Shown one piece after another: positions 1-6,063 of a stretch of 15,713 nt of DNA. Under the pieces are notes generated by a model. It ran no database searches and was not told the DNA's origin. It saw nothing but the letters and a program-made list of their open reading frames with translations. Both the position numbers and the translations under genes were made by a program. Position 1 is the first letter of the stretch, and each line of letters begins with the position of its first letter. This stretch comes from Candidatus Jorgensenbacteria bacterium (lineage in GTDB: Bacteria; Patescibacteriota; Minisyncoccia; UBA6257; GWB1-50-10). The stretch covers positions 1-15,713 of the forward strand of contig JACRFG010000002.1 in the NCBI GenBank assembly GCA_016234345.1, read 5' to 3'.

Positions 1-921
1 ACCAACTCCGGCTGGAACACCGTGGGAATGCGGATTCCCACCGCCGATAATGCGCGCAACCACACCCAATACCTTTTCTTCTTGGGTAACCTCTTCGAGA
101 AGCGTATGCTGTCCCGAATGTACCCACCAATCATGTGTGAAAAGACCCAACACCAAAATAAAGGCGGCCACAAAAACCATGCCCCACCCAGTTGCCCGTT
201 CAATTTTATCTTTACGTGCAACAAGCCACTTAAGAGCATTAACACCTAAAATTCCCAAAATCGCGAGAAGAATTAAAGGTAGAATCCGACCTACCGCATG
301 TGTGAAAAATAAAAGCCATCCATAAAGCACATCGCCGGAGGCCGCAATGCGCGTCAAGATTACCGGCGTGGCCGGATGCGGACAACCCACGCCAATGTTT
401 CCTAAGAATAACCCCAAGAGAAGCGCTTTTAAATAATCTTGCTGTTTTTGTATAAACGCCGGCGCGGCGCCGCTATACGTAGGCATCCGAACTTTTATCA
501 ACCCCAATTCTCCCAATGCGAAAAGATACGCAAAAGCACCGGCGATAAAATATAGCCAATTTTTTACCAACTCAAGCGGAGCGCCAAGCGTGCCGATCGC
601 GACTTCACCTATTATCGCCGCGATTACTCCATAAAGACTCAACGTAAGTGCGACACCGATACCAAAAGACAATGCAATCCCCAAGCCTTTAACCGGACCC
701 TTCCCCATAGAAAGAGGCACAATCACGAACGCAAGAGGTAAGGTACAAGGCAGCACGATCATGGTAAGCCCCGCCGTAAAACTGAAAAGATACCAACCGA
801 AACCAACCGGCGCGCCCACGCCACCCACAAAAAACCAAAGCAGGCCGATCACAATTACAACGAGCAACCCTGCTCCAAAAAGAGCGACTAATATTTTTGA
901 TTTATTCCCCTGTGGTTCCAT
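1..921 (-). CDS. CcdA/DsbD-like transmembrane thiol-redox protein (partial, C-terminus beyond window)
   Basis: Read directly on the minus strand: ATG at 921, open for 307 codons to the window edge. The protein is very hydrophobic with about six membrane segments (roughly residues 10-33, 41-70, 77-105, 120-141, 165-190, 200-233 and 246-262). It has only two cysteines, C59 in a VLPCTLPLAF segment and C180 in GVGCPHPATPVI, placed in two separate membrane helices as in the CcdA/DsbD core that passes electrons across the membrane by a disulfide pair. The spacing and context fit that family; the exact subfamily is not certain. After the last helix comes a soluble tail (from about residue 263) with several histidines (HDWWVHSGQH, PHSHG), whose end is not visible. 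The start overlaps the preceding DoxX-like gene by 20 bp, so translation is probably coupled. It is the last visible gene of a thioredoxin-DoxX-CcdA cassette. Confidence 0.8.
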   Translation of the reverse strand, partial: MEPQGNKSKILVALFGAGLLVVIVIGLLWFFVGGVGAPVGFGWYLFSFTAGLTMIVLPCTLPLAFVIVPLSMGKGPVKGLGIALSFGIGVALTLSLYGVIAAIIGEVAIGTLGAPLELVKNWLYFIAGAFAYLFALGELGLIKVRMPTYSGAAPAFIQKQQDYLKALLLGLFLGNIGVGCPHPATPVILTRIAASGDVLYGWLLFFTHAVGRILPLILLAILGILGVNALKWLVARKDKIERATGWGMVFVAAFILVLGLFTHDWWVHSGQHTLLEEVTQEEKVLGVVARIIGGGNPHSHGVPAGVG

Positions 922-1327
922 GTGACAATGATTTTTCTTTCGTTAACATAATCCAGAGCGCGAGCGATGCACCCACAAGACCGATGTCACGAAACGTAAT
1001 CAAAAAATTTGTTTCATTCCACGGCGCGAATGCGAGAATAAGAATTCCGATTAATTCTAACGTAGAAAGCGCAGCTACTATCCGTACAATAACCGGCTTC
1101 AAGAACCACGCCAATAAAACAAGCGCAAAAATAATTTCAACCGCCCCCTGAAATTTTAGATACGTATTAAGAGAAACAACTGATGAAATCATTTCTCGCA
1201 ACCAAAGCGGCATAGCCCAATGCCATGCGGTGGGATGTCGCATCAAGTCCTGTCCCGAAAAAACGTACATAGCTCCCAAAGTTATGCGCAGTATCCAAAC
1301 TGGACTCAATTGTCGTAATAATTTCAT
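902..1327 (-). CDS. DoxX/MauE-like small membrane protein
   Basis: This 141-residue protein has four predicted membrane helices (about residues 8-26, 56-75, 80-99 and 108-127) and the N-terminal pattern WILRITLGAMYVFSGQDLMRHP, which resembles the start of DoxX-like proteins (helix, then a short loop with a conserved polar patch). It contains no cysteine, so it cannot itself carry a disulfide; it may instead scaffold or anchor the redox partners encoded on both sides. Its ATG overlaps the stop of the thioredoxin-like gene by 4 bp (ATGA), and its own 3' end overlaps the CcdA-like gene by 20 bp, which makes a single operon very likely. DoxX/MauE families are often found with thiol-redox genes, which is the main reason for the functional guess. 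The assignment rests on topology, length and context rather than on catalytic residues. Confidence 0.7.
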   Translation of the reverse strand: MKLLRQLSPVWILRITLGAMYVFSGQDLMRHPTAWHWAMPLWLREMISSVVSLNTYLKFQGAVEIIFALVLLAWFLKPVIVRIVAALSTLELIGILILAFAPWNETNFLITFRDIGLVGASLALWIMLTKEKSLSHGTTGE

Positions 1328-1587
1328 TGTGAAAACTCTTTAAGTTTGGCTAAAAATTTTAGTCTATCGAATCCACCGGTTGCGAAAAGTTCGTTATTGA
1401 TAATGATTCCAGGCGAGGCAAAAATCATGTATTTTTGAGCCAGTTCTGACCCCTCCGGCGTCGTTACGTCTAATACCCTAAACGTTACATTGGGCCAATC
1501 CTTTTTTATTGTTTCCCAAAATTCTTCAAATGTTTTACAAATCTGGCATCCTGGAGATTTAAGAACATCAAGAACAACTGAGGTCAT
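1324..1587 (-). CDS. Small thioredoxin/glutaredoxin-like protein (CxxC)
   Basis: This 87-residue protein has a compact thioredoxin fold: beta strand SVVLDVLKS, a CQIC active site at about residues 15-18, a long helix, strand VTFRVLDVT, and the cis-proline segment FASPGIIINNELFATG that is typical of small thioredoxin-like redox proteins. There is no signal peptide, so it should act in the cytoplasm, either delivering electrons to or taking them from the CcdA-like membrane protein encoded two genes downstream. It is the first gene of the redox cassette and overlaps the DoxX-like gene by 4 bp. No Shine-Dalgarno sequence precedes the ATG; instead a perfect extended -10 box ends 7 nt before it, suggesting a leaderless mRNA. 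Confidence 0.82.
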   Translation of the reverse strand: MTSVVLDVLKSPGCQICKTFEEFWETIKKDWPNVTFRVLDVTTPEGSELAQKYMIFASPGIIINNELFATGGFDRLKFLAKLKEFSQ

Positions 1588-1603
1588 TTAATTAATTATA
1601 TCA
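1588..1603 (-). promoter_or_regulatory. Extended -10 promoter of the redox cassette, leaderless arrangement
   Basis: On the minus strand TGATATAAT (1603-1595) is an extended -10 with a perfect TATAAT hexamer, followed by only seven bases (TAATTAA) before the ATG at 1587. Transcription would start at or within a base or two of the start codon. I see no convincing -35; that region is taken up by the ftsX terminator hairpin. Confidence 0.6.
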
Positions 1604-1636
1604 TAAAAAATACGCGGTGTTTCGTTATACCGCGTT
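1604..1636 (-). terminator. Intrinsic terminator after ftsX
   Basis: Perfect 7-bp inverted repeat ACGCGGT (1612-1618) and ACCGCGT (1629-1635) with a 10-nt loop, followed on the minus strand by a run of six T (1610-1605). It lies 16 bp past the ftsX stop codon and separates the ftsEX operon from the redox cassette promoter. Confidence 0.85.
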
Positions 1637-1651
1637 AACTTACCTAACGAA

Positions 1652-2560
1652 CTAAACGCGAAGATACCGCCGTACGGCAATAACGCTCGAAATTATGCCA
1701 AGAATGACCCCAAAGGCCAATTGGTAAAGCAGAAGTGAGAAAAGCTCACTTCTAAAATAATTTAATAGATTGAATGCGGGTATGAAACTCAACACATAAG
1801 GAGAGATAAAATTAATAAGCGGTACAAGCGCAAGGAAACTTAAAATGCCGGCTACAACACCGTATATAATACCTTCAATCGTATAAGGACCTCTGATAAA
1901 ACTATTCGAAGCGCCCACCACACGCATAATAGCTATTTGTTCGCTATTTGAGTAAATAGCCAGACGAATGGTAGTAAAAGTAACCATAATCGCCAAAAAA
2001 GCCAAGAAAATAGTGAGAAGAATACCGCCTCGTTTTAACGTATCAATTAAAGCGTTTAACCTTTCGATTACAATTTGATTTTCCGCATATGAAACTTTCT
2101 CAACCAACTCACCAAGCTCTTTAGTGTCAAGGTAACTGGCTATGGTAGCGTACTCACGCGAATCTTTAGCTTTGATATTTAAAGAGGCGAGCAATGGATT
2201 AGCATCGAGTTCTTCGAGTGTCTGGGTAACAGTAATTTCAGCAGCGTGGCGGGCCTTGAATTCATCGAGCGCTTGTTCTTTGGAAATATAAACAACGTCA
2301 CTAACCTCTTCAAGTTTCCTTAATCTCTCTTTGATGCCCAAAATAGCATCTTCAGTAACTGTACCCTTAAAATAGACACTGATATCGATCTTCTCTTGTA
2401 TCGAACTTATGGCGTTTTTACTGATAATATTAAATAAAATGAGGCCCTCAAAAACCACTGCTGCAAGCACCATAATGCTGATCGTCGAGACAGAAAGAAG
2501 CCCGTTTCGTAGAAACGCCTGCCAACCGTATTTAATGATTCGAGAAAAAGTAACAATCAT
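1652..2560 (-). CDS. ftsX: Cell division protein FtsX
   Basis: Membrane component of the FtsEX complex, an ABC-type system that does not transport but relays ATP hydrolysis to cell wall hydrolases at the division site. At 302 residues it has the normal length. Topology fits the family: a first helix at about residues 22-46, an extracytoplasmic domain (about 50-175) with the SVYF start and an NPLLASLNI segment matching the usual NPLP(A/D)S-type motif, then three helices (about 178-200, 228-250, 275-297) and a short basic C-terminus. The cytoplasmic loop around residues 203-222 (SNSEQIAIMRVVGASNSFIRGPY) is the classic FtsX loop. It follows ftsE with an 8-bp gap. No Shine-Dalgarno sequence is visible before the ATG, so it probably depends on coupling to ftsE. 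Confidence 0.95.
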   Translation of the reverse strand: MIVTFSRIIKYGWQAFLRNGLLSVSTISIMVLAAVVFEGLILFNIISKNAISSIQEKIDISVYFKGTVTEDAILGIKERLRKLEEVSDVVYISKEQALDEFKARHAAEITVTQTLEELDANPLLASLNIKAKDSREYATIASYLDTKELGELVEKVSYAENQIVIERLNALIDTLKRGGILLTIFLAFLAIMVTFTTIRLAIYSNSEQIAIMRVVGASNSFIRGPYTIEGIIYGVVAGILSFLALVPLINFISPYVLSFIPAFNLLNYFRSELFSLLLYQLAFGVILGIISSVIAVRRYLRV

Positions 2561-2568
2561 ATTTAATA

Positions 2569-3252
2569 TTATTCGATAATGAAACGGCCGTGCGGTTCGT
2601 CTTTGAAGATTTTACCGCGCTCCAAAGTAATAACCCGCTGACCCAATGAATTTACTATCTCCTTGTCGTGCGTCGCAAGTATAACGGTGCTACCAAGTTC
2701 ATTAATTTTCATGAGTAACTTAATAACCTCCCATGTATTAAATGGATCTAAATTACCGGTCGGTTCATCCGCAATCAAAACATCCGGACGATTGATCATA
2801 GCCCGGGCCATAGCCACCCGTTGTTTCTCGCCGCCCGAAAGTTCGGCCGGATAGTTTGCCATCTTGTCTTTCAAACCAACCATATCAAGAACTTGCGGCA
2901 CAAACTCGATAATCTCTTTCTGCGGCCGGCCGGCAACCTCAAGCGCGAAAGCGATATTTTCAAAAACACTTTTTCTCGTAAGAAGCCTAAAGTCTTGAAA
3001 GATGACTCCGATGTGCCGCCGGAATTCGGGCAATTCACGAAACTTAAGCTTATTGATTTCGTAGGAATTAAAAAAAATCTGGCCTTTGGAAGGTTTTTCT
3101 TCCCCGATTAAAAGTTTAACCACTGTCGACTTACCTGCGCCCGAACGACCAACGATAGACACAAATTCACCCGGTTGAATCTTAAAACTCACCTTATCGA
3201 GCGCTACCATGCTGTGGTTATAATTCTTGGTTACGTTTTGAAAAATGATCAT
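2569..3252 (-). CDS. ftsE: Cell division ATP-binding protein FtsE
   Basis: Cytoplasmic ATPase partner of FtsX. All ABC ATPase motifs are in place in its 227 residues: Walker A GRSGAGKST (35-43), Q-loop glutamine in FQDFRLL (about 86), signature LSGGEKQR (138-145), Walker B VLIADEPTG (158-166) with catalytic E163, and the H-loop ATHD (H195). The short length and the DFRLL segment after the Q-loop are typical of FtsE as opposed to LolD-type ATPases. It sits 13 bp after the RF2 gene and 8 bp before ftsX; the prfB-ftsE-ftsX order is a known conserved arrangement in many Gram-positive lineages. A weak AGG lies about 12 nt before the start. Confidence 0.96.
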   Translation of the reverse strand: MIIFQNVTKNYNHSMVALDKVSFKIQPGEFVSIVGRSGAGKSTVVKLLIGEEKPSKGQIFFNSYEINKLKFRELPEFRRHIGVIFQDFRLLTRKSVFENIAFALEVAGRPQKEIIEFVPQVLDMVGLKDKMANYPAELSGGEKQRVAMARAMINRPDVLIADEPTGNLDPFNTWEVIKLLMKINELGSTVILATHDKEIVNSLGQRVITLERGKIFKDEPHGRFIIE

Positions 3253-3265
3253 ATCGTTAACCTAT

Positions 3266-3979
3266 CTATTTTACTTTTTTCTCTAGAAGTAAATCAAGGT
3301 TGCCTCCGAGTATTTCTTCGACACGAGAATTTTTCAAGCCCGTTCGGTGATCTTTCACCTGCTTATAAGGATGCAATACGTAAGATCTGATCTCGTGACC
3401 CCACTCGGGCTTAACCTTAACCCGTAAATTGCTGATTTCTTTTTCGTGCTTCTCTTCCATAAGTTGAACCAATTTAGCCTTGATAAGTTTCAGTGCCCGC
3501 TCACGATTCAAAGCCTGCGATCGTTCAACTTGCGATGAAGTTACAACGCCTGTCGGCAAATGCACGACTCGTACTGCTGTTTCTACTTTGTTTACGTTCT
3601 GGCCGCCTGGCCCCCCGGCACGATAAAATTCAATTTTCAAATCTTTTTCCGGAATTTGGACATGACGGGCTTCAATATCAGGCAACTCAGGTAAAACCTC
3701 AACGAGCGCGAATGAAGTATGCCGTAACTGCTTGGCGTCGAACGGTGAAATGCGAACCAAGCGATGAACTCCCGATTCTTCCTTTAACCGACTATACGCG
3801 CCTTCACCACGCAGTTCTAATGTTATATCGTTCACCAGCTGCTTTTTCCAATTCTTTAAATCAGCGTAGCGGGAATACATTCGTAGAAGCATCTTCGCCC
3901 AGTCTTTAGCATCATCCCCGCCTGCGCCTGCTAAAACCGAGATGGTGATAATATTTGGATTATAATTCATAAAATTCAA
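3266..3979 (-). CDS. prfB: Peptide chain release factor 2 lacking N-terminal domain 1
   Basis: Ends translation at UAA and UGA codons. The stop-codon reading tripeptide SPF is at residues 78-80 within VRISPFDAKQLRHTSF, which is diagnostic for RF2, and the peptidyl-tRNA hydrolysis motif GGQ is at 125-127 (RAGGPGGQNVNKVET). Domains 2-4 are complete to the C-terminus. At 237 residues it is about 120 shorter than usual (E. coli about 365): the sequence begins just before the LAGAGGDDAKDWA segment, so the whole helical domain 1 is missing. The ORF cannot be extended because an in-frame TAA lies two codons upstream of the TTG at 3979; the ATG at 3970 (residue 4) is an equally good or better start. 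No Shine-Dalgarno sequence and no UGA frameshift site are visible. The position ahead of ftsE-ftsX supports it being the genuine prfB rather than a PrfH-type paralogue. Confidence 0.9.
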   Translation of the reverse strand: MNFMNYNPNIITISVLAGAGGDDAKDWAKMLLRMYSRYADLKNWKKQLVNDITLELRGEGAYSRLKEESGVHRLVRISPFDAKQLRHTSFALVEVLPELPDIEARHVQIPEKDLKIEFYRAGGPGGQNVNKVETAVRVVHLPTGVVTSSQVERSQALNRERALKLIKAKLVQLMEEKHEKEISNLRVKVKPEWGHEIRSYVLHPYKQVKDHRTGLKNSRVEEILGGNLDLLLEKKVK

Positions 3980-3982
3980 AAT

Positions 3983-4387
3983 TTATTTATCAATCTTCAA
4001 GCTTGTCAAGTAATCTTCAACTCTTACTTGAAATTCTTTCCTCAAAACATCTGCTTGTCCTTTCTGGTTTTCATCTACATTTCCAAAAAACTTGAATTGA
4101 ATCACACGATCACCTTCAGGAGAAATCTCAACTAATTCACATTTTAACTTTGAATGAGGCGTAGCTAACTTACCAGAGCCCAAACGATAGTCAATACTAT
4201 TTTTCTGCAAACCCTCTTTTAACTTTTCCACATCTCCTGCCCACTTTAATTTCATTTCTGACGCATCAACTACATTCTTATAAATGTTTAAAATGTTATC
4301 CCAAATCTCTTGATTTAATTCGGATACTTTGATCCTATCTATTTTCTCTTTTTCTTTTTTTTCTAAATTATTTTCTATGCCTTTCAT
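3983..4387 (-). CDS. Hypothetical protein between MBL-fold gene and prfB
   Basis: A 134-residue protein I do not recognise. It starts with a lysine/glutamate-rich stretch (residues 1-22), followed by a helical part (about 23-60) and an alpha/beta part with likely strands LKCELVEISP and RVIQFKFFG, then a C-terminal helix ending TSLKIDK. No signal peptide or membrane helix is present. It does not resemble the helical domain 1 of release factors, although it lies directly upstream of the domain-1-less prfB and in the same reading frame, with only TAA and one more codon between its end and the TTG start. It starts 17 bp after the MBL gene stop, without a Shine-Dalgarno sequence. Operon membership with prfB-ftsEX is clear from spacing; the function is unknown. 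Confidence 0.75.
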   Translation of the reverse strand: MKGIENNLEKKEKEKIDRIKVSELNQEIWDNILNIYKNVVDASEMKLKWAGDVEKLKEGLQKNSIDYRLGSGKLATPHSKLKCELVEISPEGDRVIQFKFFGNVDENQKGQADVLRKEFQVRVEDYLTSLKIDK

Positions 4388-4404
4388 AAATTTGTATTAC
4401 GTTT

Positions 4405-5043
4405 CTAGAAAGAGAATTCTTTCCCATTTTCTGGAACAAAAAAATTAATTCCTGCTTTTGACAAAAGCTCGGATGGTATTCTATGGGCTACGCCGGGCAA
4501 CTTAAGCATTGCTTCATGAACCGGGAAACATATCTTCGGTTTTATATCCAGGGCATAATCAACCGATTCTGATATTTTTAACCAGGGTCCGCCTACCGGA
4601 AGCGCAAGAATTTCCACTTCCCGACCAGGCTTGTAAAAAGAATCTCCTGGATAAAAGAACTTATTCGCGACCAAATAACCAGTATTATCAACTGACGTAA
4701 GGGTTCGATAAATTTCTGCATGTAATTCGCCAAATCCTTCAATCTCTACGCCTTTTACGATCTTCTTTTGACCATGCTCGAGAAGTTCATATGCAATAGC
4801 GTCTTTTTCTAATATTTTACCGACGCCTTTATTGCTAAAAATTTTTACGCCGGGGTTATTACCCAATACAATCTTCAACGATTCGATATGAAGATGATCT
4901 TGATGCTCATGCGTGATCAAAATCACGTCAATATTCTTAACGTTATTTTGTTCCTGAATCGTGTATAAACCAGGATCTGTAAGTATTCTTAGATTCCCTT
5001 CCTCAATCACCAAACAACAATGTCCTAATTTTGTTATTTTCAT
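4405..5043 (-). CDS. Metallo-beta-lactamase-fold hydrolase (UlaG/UPF0173-like)
   Basis: A 212-residue enzyme of the MBL superfamily. The metal site is visible: THEHQDH (H45, H47, D49, H50), a further histidine at about 108 (ELHAE), aspartate in YPGDS (D134) and a C-terminal histidine in FPVHEAM (about 176). The N-terminal pattern ITKLGHCCLVIEEGNLRILTDPG matches the UlaG-like group of small, cytoplasmic metal-dependent hydrolases; the substrate cannot be told from the sequence. Its ATG begins 1 nt after the last base of tRNA-Thr, and there is no promoter or Shine-Dalgarno sequence between them, so it should be co-transcribed with the tRNA and freed by tRNA 3' processing. Downstream genes follow at 17, 3, 13 and 8 bp. 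Confidence 0.88.
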   Translation of the reverse strand: MKITKLGHCCLVIEEGNLRILTDPGLYTIQEQNNVKNIDVILITHEHQDHLHIESLKIVLGNNPGVKIFSNKGVGKILEKDAIAYELLEHGQKKIVKGVEIEGFGELHAEIYRTLTSVDNTGYLVANKFFYPGDSFYKPGREVEILALPVGGPWLKISESVDYALDIKPKICFPVHEAMLKLPGVAHRIPSELLSKAGINFFVPENGKEFSF

Positions 5044-5044
5044 G

Positions 5045-5116
5045 AGCCGGAGAGAGGAGTCGAACCTCCAACCTCTGCTTTACGAAAGCATTGCTCTGCC
5101 ATTGAGCTACTCCGGC
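5045..5116 (-). tRNA. tRNA-Thr (anticodon CGU)
   Basis: A 72-nt cloverleaf on the minus strand: acceptor GCCGGAG (5116-5110) pairs with CTCCGGC (5052-5046), D arm GCTC/GAGC with GG in the loop, anticodon loop TTCGTAA giving CGU (reads ACG, threonine), a 5-nt variable loop, and T arm with TTCGACT. CCA is not encoded. Two oddities: the discriminator base is U and the first anticodon-stem pair (27-43) is an A-G mismatch. It lies between rnpB and the MBL gene. Confidence 0.93.
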
Positions 5117-5127
5117 GTACAATTTGC

Positions 5128-5156
5128 ATCTTAGCTTAGTTTCTTATGTTTTTCAA
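5128..5156 (-). promoter_or_regulatory. Promoter of tRNA-Thr and probably of the MBL-prfB-ftsEX genes
   Basis: Minus-strand -35 TTGAAA (5156-5151), 17-bp spacer, -10 TAAGAT (5133-5128), 11 bp before the mature tRNA 5' end. No terminator or other promoter is seen between the tRNA and the MBL gene, so the same transcript may continue through the five protein genes. Confidence 0.65.
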
Positions 5157-5163
5157 AATTATT

Positions 5164-5195
5164 AAAAACCGAACGCGTAATTTCTACGCGTTCGG
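5164..5195 (-). terminator. Intrinsic terminator of rnpB
   Basis: Perfect 10-bp stem CCGAACGCGT (minus 5195-5186) with ACGCGTTCGG (minus 5178-5169), a 7-nt loop and a TTTTT tract (5168-5164). It begins right after the 3' end of the RNase P RNA. Confidence 0.93.
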
Positions 5196-5544
5196 TGGAA
5201 GTAAGCCATAAGCCGGATTCTGTTTATGCGACAATCTATCTAGGTCCTCGATTGCTCTCGGACTCAAGCGACTCTCCAGCCTTGGGCTGGCACGGTCTTG
5301 CACCCTGTAAGGATTTGGCCGTTTCACTCCTGCTTTGTTATCTCTATAACAGGATTAGACCTACCTACGTTGAGATTGGGTCTTCCTTCAGCTTTCGCTT
5401 CAGGACGTCACTGCTCGCACCTCTATTCTTTCGAACGATGGGTGTTACCCACTACATTTGTCCCTCGCTTACGCTTGAGACAGGTGTCCGGACTTTCCTC
5501 ATCTCGCTTTGTTAAAAACGGATGCTGCCGCTTAGCTTACTTCT
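5196..5544 (-). ncRNA. rnpB: RNase P RNA (bacterial type A-like)
   Basis: Catalytic RNA that removes tRNA 5' leaders. The universally conserved 5' block GAGGAAAGTCCGGAC and the 3' block ACAGAATCCGGCTTA, which together form the P4 core, are both present on the minus strand. The terminal helix P1 is clear: GAAGTAAGC (minus 5543-5535) is fully complementary to GCTTACTTC (minus 5206-5198), which fixes both ends to within a few bases. The length of about 349 nt is typical. A promoter lies just upstream and a strong terminator just downstream, so it is a stand-alone transcript. Confidence 0.96.
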
Positions 5545-5550
5545 GATATA

Positions 5551-5578
5551 AGTATAACAGAAAAAAGTAAAAAATCAA
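5551..5578 (-). promoter_or_regulatory. Promoter of rnpB
   Basis: Minus-strand -35 TTGATT (5578-5573), 16-bp spacer, extended -10 TGTTATACT (hexamer at 5556-5551). The predicted start, about 7 bp downstream, coincides with the first base of helix P1 of RNase P RNA. Confidence 0.8.
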
Positions 5579-5580
5579 TC

Positions 5581-5616
5581 GCCTCAATTTTAACACATAT
5601 GCGTGTTTTTTGAGGC
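5581..5616. repeat. Interrupted inverted repeat upstream of the rnpB promoter
   Basis: GCCTCAA (5581-5587) and TTGAGGC (5610-5616) are perfect inverted copies, and a second inverted pair AACAC/GTGTT lies inside. It abuts the -35 box of rnpB and has no adjacent T tract, so it is not an obvious terminator. It could be an operator or merely a fold-back remnant. Confidence 0.5.
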
Positions 5617-5635
5617 TAGATATATTTTTAGTAGA

Positions 5636-5665
5636 AAACAAAAAGCGCCTATGAAGAGGCGCTTT
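5636..5665 (-). terminator. Intrinsic terminator after the amidase operon
   Basis: Nine-bp perfect stem AAAGCGCCT (5642-5650) / AGGCGCTTT (5657-5665) with a 6-nt loop and a T-rich tract (TTTTTGTTTT) on the minus strand. It starts 6 bp after the stop codon of the gene at 6063-5671. Confidence 0.9.
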
Positions 5666-5670
5666 GACAA

Positions 5671-6063
5671 TCATGATTTTTTGGGCGGACTTACCAAACA
5701 AGTGTACTGTCCAGCCTTTAAATATATGCAATCTTCTCGTATAAGTTTTGCTATCTCGGCTAGCTTTTTCAAAAGTAAGGGAACTTTCCCCTTACCATCA
5801 AAAGAAACTTCGTATTGGCAGCACTCATCACAGATCAACTGATCGCCTTCATTATTCCAAAAGCCGAAACTCGGAATAATCGAGGTGGTATACGCGCCAA
5901 ACTTCTCTGTGAGAAATTCATGCAACACTCTCCTTACAGTAATACCGCCGGCATCACGCTCAAGCTTATGAGAAGGAATTAAAAAAATCGCCGGTCGACC
6001 AAGATTTTCGATATGGTAGTTCTTTTCGTCTTCAAACGAAGACCACTTACCTAGATGATCCAT
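5671..6063 (-). CDS. Hypothetical protein overlapping the amidase gene
   Basis: A 130-residue soluble protein that I cannot assign. It shows a pattern PAIFLIPSHKLERDAGGITVRRVLHEFLTEKFGAY, a glycine/aromatic stretch (SFGFWNNEGDQLICDECCQYEVSFDG) with three close cysteines, and a C-terminal helix-strand (LLLKKLAEIAKLIREDCIYLKAGQYTCLVS). The overall look is a small alpha/beta domain without signal peptide. The start is well supported: a near-perfect Shine-Dalgarno sequence GGGAGGTGA lies 3 nt before the ATG, stronger than for any other gene here. It overlaps the amidase stop by 17 bp, so the two are co-transcribed from the amidase promoter, and it ends at an intrinsic terminator. Three cysteines (ICDECC) could bind a metal or form a disulfide, but this is a guess. 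Confidence 0.8.
   Translation of the reverse strand: MDHLGKWSSFEDEKNYHIENLGRPAIFLIPSHKLERDAGGITVRRVLHEFLTEKFGAYTTSIIPSFGFWNNEGDQLICDECCQYEVSFDGKGKVPLLLKKLAEIAKLIREDCIYLKAGQYTCLVSPPKKS

Noticed and set aside
1..325. Plus-strand reading frames at 22-249 and 50-325
   Set aside because: They lie antisense to the clearly membrane-protein-coding minus frame, lack start signals and have low-complexity, basic content.
3979..4387. The 134-residue ORF as the missing domain 1 of RF2 joined by frameshift
   Set aside because: It is in the same frame, not shifted, and its alpha/beta pattern does not resemble the all-helical domain 1. No UGA or slippery sequence is present.
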